NCBI GenBank assembly: GCA_964425595.1
Contig: CAYRMW010000002.1
Location: forward strand, 9,458 to 73,457
DNA length: 64,000 bases
Source: Caccovicinus sp964425595
GTDB lineage: Bacteria; Bacillota; Clostridia; Lachnospirales; Lachnospiraceae
Direction: 5' to 3'
The position numbers were made by a program, and so were the translations under genes. The notes under the pieces were generated by a model. That model did not search any database. It had not been told where the DNA came from and saw only the letters and a list, made by a program, of their open reading frames with translations. Below are positions 58,332-64,000 of this stretch, one piece after another (position 1 is the first letter of the stretch; every line of letters starts with the position of its first letter).

Positions 58332-59203
58332 TGAAAAAGATGGAGGAGAATATGCTTGACACAACCCTGCACGCGCCGGTTGATGCGCCAGGATCCGGCG
58401 GCGCGTTTGGCGCCCCTGAGCTGTCTGCGGCGGCCGGCCGGCAGTTATCCGGGGTAAAGATTTCGACGCAGCATCTGCACTTGTATTACGGGCAGAACCA
58501 CGCGCTGAAGGATATCAATCTGGATATCTATGAAAGGAAGATCACCGCGTTTATCGGTCCTTCCGGCTGCGGGAAATCCACGTATTTAAAAACGCTGAAC
58601 CGGATGAATGATCTGATCGCGAATGTAAGGGTCGAGGGAACCGTCCTTCTGGATGACGAGGACATCTACAGTCCACAGGTGGATACCACCCTCCTGCGAA
58701 AGAAGATCGGCATGGTCTTCCAGCAGCCCAATCCCTTCCCTATGAGCATTTACGACAATGTGGCTTATGGTCCCCGCATCCACGGGATCAGGAATAAAGC
58801 GGAACTGGACGGCATCGTAGAGAAAAGCTTAAGGGGCGCGGCGCTCTGGGACGAGGTTCATGACCGGTTAAAGAAGTCTGCCCTTGGCCTCTCCGGCGGA
58901 CAGCAGCAGCGTCTGTGCATTGCCCGGGCGCTGGCCGTGGAGCCGGAGGTGCTTTTGATGGATGAGCCCACTTCCGCCCTGGATCCGATCTCTACCTTAA
59001 AGATCGAGGATCTGATGGATGAGCTGAAGCAGAAGTACACGGTGGCCATCGTCACCCATAATATGCAGCAGGCGGCCCGTATCGCGGATTACACCGCGTT
59101 TTTTCTGGTAGGCGAAGTGGTGGAGTATGCCTCCACCGATGAGCTGTTCTCCAGACCGCGGGACAAGCGTACCGAAGATTACATTACCGGGCGGTTTGGC
59201 TGA
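58331..59203 (+). CDS. pstB: Phosphate ABC transporter ATPase
   Basis: 290 residues. An unusually long N-terminal leader of about 35-40 Ala/Gly/Pro-rich residues precedes the ABC domain; an internal ATG (58352) with GGAGGAG before it could shorten it. Motifs: GPSGCGKSTYLKTLNRMND, VFQQPNPFPMSIYDNVAYG, LSGGQQQRLCIARALA and LLMDEPTSALDP. It energises phosphate uptake through PstC and PstA. Confidence 0.96.
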   Translation: MKKMEENMLDTTLHAPVDAPGSGGAFGAPELSAAAGRQLSGVKISTQHLHLYYGQNHALKDINLDIYERKITAFIGPSGCGKSTYLKTLNRMNDLIANVRVEGTVLLDDEDIYSPQVDTTLLRKKIGMVFQQPNPFPMSIYDNVAYGPRIHGIRNKAELDGIVEKSLRGAALWDEVHDRLKKSALGLSGGQQQRLCIARALAVEPEVLLMDEPTSALDPISTLKIEDLMDELKQKYTVAIVTHNMQQAARIADYTAFFLVGEVVEYASTDELFSRPRDKRTEDYITGRFG

Positions 59204-59233
59204 AGGAGAACCCGGAGAGGAGTACAAGGAAAC

Positions 59234-59896
59234 ATGCGGATCACATATGAACATGAGCTTCAGGAATTAAAAAAAGAATTAAAAACAATGGCCCGCCAGG
59301 TGGAAAGCGCCATCGACCAGACCTTTACGGCGTTTGCGGACGATGACCGCGACCTGGCCTGGGAGGTCATCCGGGATGACCGGAATATCAATGACATGGA
59401 ACGGGCGATCGAGGCCCGCTGCCTGTCCCTGATCTTAAAGCAGACGCCGGTGGCAGGCGATCTGCGTATGGTCTCCACCGCGCTTAAAGTGGTGACGGAT
59501 CTGGAGCGGATCGGCGATCATGCCTCCGATATCGCGGAGCTGGTCCTGCAGATCCGCGGGAAAGACGGATATCAGATGCTGCATCACCTGCCGGTGATGG
59601 CGTCCAGGGCCGGCGAGATGCTTCATGATGCCATTGAAGCCTTTCTGGCCCAGGATGAGCGCGCTTCCGGCGAGATCATCCGGAAGGACGACGAGATCGA
59701 CCGCCTGTTCGGCCAGACGAAAAAGGATGTGGCCGAGATGCTGAAGGCCAGCGTGGAGGATGACCAGATCGACAATGCCATTGATCTGCTGATGATCGCC
59801 AAATATCTTGAGCGCATCGGCGATCACGCGGTCAATATCTGCGAATGGACGCAGTTTTCCCGGACGGGGGCGGTAAAAAATGTGCGGCTCCTGTGA
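59234..59896 (+). CDS. phoU: Phosphate signalling complex protein PhoU
   Basis: 220 residues, all helical, with two repeats of the PhoU module bearing metal-binding motifs (ATD/ERIGDHASDIAE and YLERIGDHAVNICEW). PhoU links transporter state to the PhoR kinase and limits phosphate uptake. It starts 30 bases after pstB. No phoP/phoR genes are adjacent. The 73 bases to the convergent potCD gene hold only a short GATGC/GCATC hairpin. Confidence 0.95.
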   Translation: MRITYEHELQELKKELKTMARQVESAIDQTFTAFADDDRDLAWEVIRDDRNINDMERAIEARCLSLILKQTPVAGDLRMVSTALKVVTDLERIGDHASDIAELVLQIRGKDGYQMLHHLPVMASRAGEMLHDAIEAFLAQDERASGEIIRKDDEIDRLFGQTKKDVAEMLKASVEDDQIDNAIDLLMIAKYLERIGDHAVNICEWTQFSRTGAVKNVRLL

Positions 59897-59969
59897 AAAC
59901 GGGAGTTTTGCGTGCCGGAGTGCTTCGGGGACAGATCGCCGGACATCCGATCGATGCGTAAGCATCCGT

Positions 59970-61916
59970 TTAATGGGATTTTACTTCTTTCCAGAGCGCG
60001 TTGTATACACTCTCCTCTTCGCTTCCCAGATAGCGGTATACCTCGCAGTTTTCCAGACTGTCCAGGTCAGGGAAGACGGACGGATTTTCCTGGATTTCCG
60101 GATCTAGAAGGTCAAAGGCGCCTTGGTTTGGCGTGGAGTAGGTGATGTATTCGAAATTGCGCAGGGCAATGTCCGGGCGGCAGAGGAAATTGATCCACTT
60201 TTCGGCGTTTTCCTTGTTTTTTGCGTTTTTTGGGATCACCCAGGAATCGATCCACAGGTTGGTGCCTTCTTCGGGGATCACATACTCCAGGGAATAGTCC
60301 AGGCCCAGCGCCTCTACCTCCTCCTGGATGTAGAGCATCTCACCGGAATAGATAACGCCTACGGCGGCTTCGCCGCCAATCATCTTGTCACGCACCTGAT
60401 CGATGACGTAAGCCTGGACCAGTGGCTTTTGCCGGATCAGCAGATCCTTTGCCTGCTGGAGTTCATTTTCATCCGTGGTATTCATGGAGAAGCCAAGCGC
60501 CTTTAACGCTACCATGAAAGCGTCCCGTACGCTGTCCTGCATCAGGATCTCGCCCTGCAGGGCAGGATCCCACAGATCCGTCCAGCTGACCGGCGGTTCC
60601 ACGCCCAGTTCCTCCAGGCGTTTGGTGTTGTACAGGATGCCTACCGTGCCCCAGCAATAGGGAACCGAGTAGAGATTTTTCGGGTCAAAGGAACGGGACA
60701 TCTCCAGGTATTCCGGGTTGATCTGGCTGATGTTGGGCACATTGTCAAAGTTGATCTCAGCCAGCATATCGTTTTCGATCATCTTCTGGATCATATAGTC
60801 TGAGGGACAGACCACGTCGTAAACGACAGCGCCCGCCTCGATCACCGGGTACATCTCCTCATTGGTCTCGAACATGTCATACGTTACCTTGATCCCCGTC
60901 TCCTCTTCAAACAGTTCGATGACTTCATCGTCGATGTAATCGCCCCAGTTGTAAACGTAGAGTTCATCGGTATGCCGGACAGAATAATTTTTCCAGGTTA
61001 CCCAGCCGACGGAGACGACGATGAAGACAGCTGCCGCGGCCATTGCCCATTTCTGGATCTGCCGGGGCAGGCGGTGACGGCTGCTTTGATCGGCGCCGGC
61101 AGCGGACGAGGGCGCCGCGCCGGGGATGGCTTTCTTTTCTTTCGGCCGGTAATTGGTGATCAGAAGAAGCACCAGCACCGTCAGGAAGATGACCGAGGAC
61201 AGCGCGTACATGGAGGGCTGGATGCCCCGGCGCACCTGGCTGTAGATCAGCGTGGACAGGGTATTGATGCCTGCGCCACGGGTAAAGTGGGTGATGATAA
61301 AATCATCCAGGGACATGGTAAAGGCCAGCAGGAATCCGGAAAGGACGCCGGGCAGGATGTCCGGGAAGACCACGTTAAAAAACGCGTAGACCGGAGACGC
61401 GCCAAGGTCCAGCGCGGCTTCATAGGTGCTTTTGTCGGTCTGCTTCAGCTTTGGCATGACGCTTAAGATCACGTAGGGGATATTAAAAGTAATATGCGCG
61501 ATCAGGATGGTCTTAAACCCCAGGGAAATACCGAAGGCGATAAAGGCCAGCATCAGGGAGATGCCGGTGACGATATCGGCGTTGAGCATGGGGATGTTGG
61601 TGATGCCCATGATCAGGGTCCGGCTTACGGGCTTCATGCTGTTGATGGCAATGGCGGCCGCCGTGCCCAGGAGGCTGGCCGCAAGCGCGGACACAAAGGC
61701 GATCAGCAGGGTGTTGGATAAGGCGGCCAGGATATCCGGGTCCGACAGCATCCGCTGGTACCAGTCCAGGGTAAATCCGCCCCACTGAGTCCTGGACTTG
61801 GAGGTATTGAAGGACAGAACCATCATCGTCAGGATGGGCGAATACAAAAAGATCAGGATCAGGACCAGATAAAAATCGGCCAGGATCTTGCGCAGCGATT
61901 GAAACTTGCTTTTCAT
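59970..61916 (-). CDS. potCD: Spermidine/putrescine transporter fusion: permease plus binding protein
   Basis: 648 residues joining two transporter parts. Residues 1-258 are a PotC permease (six membrane segments; EAALDLGASPVYAFFNVVFP EAA loop; FTMSLDDFIIT). A charged linker (about 259-290) leads to a seventh helix (about 291-308), which places the following 320-650 region outside: a PotD-type binding protein opening with LYVYNWGDYIDDEVIELFEE and containing VVCPSDYMIQKM and VPYCWGTVGILYNT. The binding protein is thus tethered by its own channel. Fusions of this kind occur in several Firmicutes. Its start overlaps the potB stop by one base. Confidence 0.93.
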   Translation of the reverse strand: MKSKFQSLRKILADFYLVLILIFLYSPILTMMVLSFNTSKSRTQWGGFTLDWYQRMLSDPDILAALSNTLLIAFVSALAASLLGTAAAIAINSMKPVSRTLIMGITNIPMLNADIVTGISLMLAFIAFGISLGFKTILIAHITFNIPYVILSVMPKLKQTDKSTYEAALDLGASPVYAFFNVVFPDILPGVLSGFLLAFTMSLDDFIITHFTRGAGINTLSTLIYSQVRRGIQPSMYALSSVIFLTVLVLLLITNYRPKEKKAIPGAAPSSAAGADQSSRHRLPRQIQKWAMAAAAVFIVVSVGWVTWKNYSVRHTDELYVYNWGDYIDDEVIELFEEETGIKVTYDMFETNEEMYPVIEAGAVVYDVVCPSDYMIQKMIENDMLAEINFDNVPNISQINPEYLEMSRSFDPKNLYSVPYCWGTVGILYNTKRLEELGVEPPVSWTDLWDPALQGEILMQDSVRDAFMVALKALGFSMNTTDENELQQAKDLLIRQKPLVQAYVIDQVRDKMIGGEAAVGVIYSGEMLYIQEEVEALGLDYSLEYVIPEEGTNLWIDSWVIPKNAKNKENAEKWINFLCRPDIALRNFEYITYSTPNQGAFDLLDPEIQENPSVFPDLDSLENCEVYRYLGSEEESVYNALWKEVKSH

Positions 61917-62728
61917 CAGAACGTACTCCCCTCCCCGTTTTTATCGTATTTTGCCAGAAGGGCCATGCTGAGCAGGATAAAGATCATCATGACCAGGGAA
62001 AGGCCGGAGCCTAAGTTCCAGTTGCTTCCCTTGGTAAATTCCTGCTCGATCACGTTGCCGATCAGCAGGATCTTGCTCCCGCCCAGGAGGCTGCTGATGA
62101 CGAAGGTCGTCAGCGCCGGCACAAACACCATGGTAATGCCGCTGATGACCCCGGGCACGCTTAAGGGAAGCAGCACATACCAGAAGGTCTGGAAGGAGTT
62201 GGCGCCCAGGTCCCGGGCCGCGTTGATCGTATTGTCGTCGATCTTGGACAGCACATTATAGATAGGAAGGACCATAAAGGGCAGGAAGTTGTAGACCATG
62301 CCCAGGATGATGGCCCCGCCGGTATTGATCAGGCTCTGGTCGGGCAGGTGCAGGGCGGAGAGGATGCCGTTGATCACGCCGTTTTTCTCCAGAAGGGTCT
62401 GCCATGCCAGGGTCCTGAGCAGGAAGTTCATCCACATGGGGAGGATGAAGATAAAGACCATAAAGCCGCTGGCTCCGGCGCCGCGGGAGCGCAGGACCAT
62501 GGCCAGAGGATACGCCAGCAAAAGACAGACCAGGGTGGAAGCCAGGGAAAGACCCAGGGAAAGCCACAGGGCCTTGGCATGTTCCGCCGTGGTGATAGCC
62601 AGGATATTTTCCAGGGTAAAGGCACCGCTTTGGTCGGTCAGGCCATAGTAGACCACCAGCGCCAGGGGAATGACCGTGAAGCCGGTCATCCAGATCAGAT
62701 ATGGCCCCGCTAATAATTTTTTACTCAT
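61916..62728 (-). CDS. potB: Spermidine/putrescine ABC transporter permease PotB
   Basis: 270 residues with six membrane segments. MWMNFLLRTLAWQTLLEKNGV, MVYNFLPFMVLPIYNVLSKID and ARDLGANSFQTFWYVLLPLS (EAA loop) are PotB hallmarks. It pairs with the PotC half of the fusion to form the channel. It overlaps the potA end by 8 bases and the potCD start by one, indicating tight coupling. Confidence 0.94.
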   Translation of the reverse strand: MSKKLLAGPYLIWMTGFTVIPLALVVYYGLTDQSGAFTLENILAITTAEHAKALWLSLGLSLASTLVCLLLAYPLAMVLRSRGAGASGFMVFIFILPMWMNFLLRTLAWQTLLEKNGVINGILSALHLPDQSLINTGGAIILGMVYNFLPFMVLPIYNVLSKIDDNTINAARDLGANSFQTFWYVLLPLSVPGVISGITMVFVPALTTFVISSLLGGSKILLIGNVIEQEFTKGSNWNLGSGLSLVMMIFILLSMALLAKYDKNGEGSTF

Positions 62729-63797
62729 TGACGCCGATCGCCTCCTCGTCCTCCGATGCCGGTTTATTCATGATCTGGATATCATACGGATCCACATGGA
62801 TATCGACTTTCTTCCCGACCGGGAACAGGTCGGTGGAATGGACCAGCCACTCGAAGCCGTCCGGTGTGGTTACTTCCATCTCATAGTGGACGCCTTTGAA
62901 GATCAGATGCGTCACGACACCGGAAAGGGTGCCGCAGCCGGGCTCCCTTAAGTCGATGTCTTCCGGGCGGATGACTACATCCACAGGGGTATGGTTCCCG
63001 AATCCCCTGTCCACGCAGGCAAAGCGCGCGCCGAAGATCTCGACCAGTTCGTCACGGATCATGATGCCGGGGACGATGTTGCTGTCGCCGATGAAGTCCG
63101 CCACGAAGGCGTTTTCCGGCTCATTGTAGATGCTTTCCGGGGTTCCCATCTGCTGGATGTAGCCCTGGTTCATGACCACAATGGTATCCGACATGGTCAG
63201 GGCCTCCTCCTGGTCGTGGGTCACATAGATGAAGGTGATGCCCAGCTCGTTTTTCAGCCGGATCAGTTCGTACTGCATATCCTGGCGCAGCTTCAGATCC
63301 AGCGCGCCCAGCGGCTCATCCAGGAGAAGGAGCCGGGGCTCATTGACGATTGCCCTGGCGATGGCGATCCGCTGCTGCTGGCCGCCGGAAAGCGAGTCGA
63401 CGGAACGGTTTTCGAAGCCTTCCAGGTTGACTAATTTCAGGGCGTATTTGATCTTGTCCCGGATGTAGGCCCGGGACTTGTTTTTGATCTTTAAGCCGAA
63501 CGCGATGTTTTCCGCGATGGTCATATGCGTGAACAGGGCATATTTCTGGAACACCGTGTTCAGCGGACGTTTATTGGGCGGCAGGCTGGTGATATCCTGT
63601 TTGTCAAAGATCACCTTTCCCTGATCCGGGGATTCGAAACCGCCGATGATGCGCAGCGTGGTGGTCTTCCCGCAGCCGCTCGGGCCAAGGAGGGTAACAA
63701 AGCTGTTTTCCTTTACCGTAAGGCACAGATCATCCAGGACCATAGTGCCGTCAAAGCTTTTTGAGATATGCTGCAGATCAATCAATGGCTGATTCAT
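62721..63797 (-). CDS. potA: Spermidine/putrescine ABC transporter ATPase PotA
   Basis: 358 residues: Walker A LGPSGCGKTTTLRII, Q loop VFQKYALFTHMT, signature LSGGQQQRIAIARAI, Walker B LLLLDEPLGALD, and a C-terminal TOBE regulatory domain (DVVIRPEDIDLREP). It drives polyamine import with PotB and PotCD. The ribosome binding site is AAGGAGG. The ATG overlaps by ATGA the stop codon of a short upstream frame that looks like a regulator relic. Confidence 0.95.
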   Translation of the reverse strand: MNQPLIDLQHISKSFDGTMVLDDLCLTVKENSFVTLLGPSGCGKTTTLRIIGGFESPDQGKVIFDKQDITSLPPNKRPLNTVFQKYALFTHMTIAENIAFGLKIKNKSRAYIRDKIKYALKLVNLEGFENRSVDSLSGGQQQRIAIARAIVNEPRLLLLDEPLGALDLKLRQDMQYELIRLKNELGITFIYVTHDQEEALTMSDTIVVMNQGYIQQMGTPESIYNEPENAFVADFIGDSNIVPGIMIRDELVEIFGARFACVDRGFGNHTPVDVVIRPEDIDLREPGCGTLSGVVTHLIFKGVHYEMEVTTPDGFEWLVHSTDLFPVGKKVDIHVDPYDIQIMNKPASEDEEAIGVNE

Positions 63798-63904
63798 AAG
63801 CCGTTCCTCCTTAGATAATGTACCGGAGCGCGGAAAACGATCTGCTCTTCCGGAGATTTATGGAAAAAATCACTGACCGTCGTGCCGAGACGCTGCAGGA
63901 TATC
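63794..63904 (-). pseudogene. Relic of an XRE-cupin regulator upstream of potA
   Basis: A 36-codon open frame on the minus strand, starting after two in-frame TAA codons and ending with a TGA that overlaps the potA ATG. It reads DILQRLGTTVSDFF, then EEQIVFRAPVHY; this matches the segment just after the helix-turn-helix in XRE-cupin regulators that commonly precede polyamine transporter operons. No HTH or cupin sequence is found around it, and no start codon or ribosome binding site fits. It is best read as the remains of a deleted regulator gene whose 3' junction with potA survived. Confidence 0.55.
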
Positions 63905-63906
63905 TT

Positions 63907-63934
63907 ATTATACTAAAAACCGATGGGGTGTCAA
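63907..63934 (-). promoter_or_regulatory. Promoter of the potAB-potCD operon
   Basis: Minus strand TTGACA (63929-63934) and TATAAT (63907-63912), 16 bp spacer, giving a leader of about 100 bases that includes the regulator relic. Bases 63935-64000 upstream hold nothing recognisable. Confidence 0.8.
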
Positions 63935-64000
63935 TACCCGGAATGCTTGAGTTTCCGCAGAATTATCCCCACTGGAAAAATCTACTGCGTCCTGTTATCC

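Noticed and set aside
63935..64000. An intact regulator gene continuing past the right edge
   Set aside because: Two in-frame TAA codons precede the conserved relic, and none of the three minus-strand frames in this stretch shows a helix-turn-helix sequence.

Overview
The window reads as a chromosomal segment of an anaerobic Firmicute, most likely a Clostridia member close to Lachnospiraceae. The protein families point that way: rubrerythrin plus reverse rubrerythrin under a PerR-type regulator, a DnaD-domain protein next to a DnaC-type loader, a long 390-residue PRPP synthetase, a fused spermidine permease/binding protein, and SAM-I and preQ1-I riboswitches. Coding sequence is moderately GC-rich, ribosome binding sites are strong AGGAGG types, and promoters are mostly TTGACA/TATAAT with 16-18 bp spacers. 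I found no tRNA, rRNA, insertion sequence, prophage or CRISPR array.

Layout. 1-3123: end of a surface-polysaccharide cluster (two family 2 glycosyltransferases, one cut by the window edge, and a flippase). 3153-11888: an alpha-glucoside locus with a divergent LacI-type regulator, binding protein, two permeases, a GH31 and a GH13 glucosidase; no ATPase is encoded, so a shared one is presumably used. 11993-15090: a DUF368 polyprenyl-phosphate transporter, a tagaturonate reductase between twin cre-like operators, and queT behind a preQ1-I riboswitch. 15241-26699: housekeeping (murC, DnaD-like, DnaC-like, prs, an unknown 827-residue envelope protein, murA, SAM riboswitch-metK, exonuclease III). 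Between murC and the DnaD gene lies a striking DnaA-box cluster. 26913-29715: a GH13 debranching-like protein that has lost all its catalytic residues, overlapping a domain-swapped XdhC protein. 29792-34085 (minus strand): luxS, a FAH-family hydrolase, the peroxide-defence operon with perR, and a PHP phosphatase.

34363-41657: S1-domain protein, small alarmone synthetase, membrane GDPD, D-aminoacyl-tRNA deacylase, M18 aminopeptidase, a trigger-factor-like lipoprotein and xpt. 41755-48026: an OmpR/EnvZ-type two-component pair, an orphan binding protein with an enolase-superfamily enzyme, and a divergent orphan CitB/DcuR-type response regulator in AT-richer DNA. 48044-52059: a YclNOPQ-like siderophore importer, divergent from a DEAD-box helicase whose leader contains a terminator. 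54138-59896: nagA, then pstSCAB-phoU behind three PhoP-like direct repeats. 59970-63797: polyamine importer potAB-potCD, preceded by a 36-codon relic of an XRE-cupin regulator.

The most unusual items are the DnaA-box cluster controlling or flanking replication-loader genes, the GH13 pseudoenzyme, the XdhC domain swap, the attenuated helicase leader, and the regulator relic that still overlaps potA by ATGA. Everything here comes from reading the sequence; no homology search was run.
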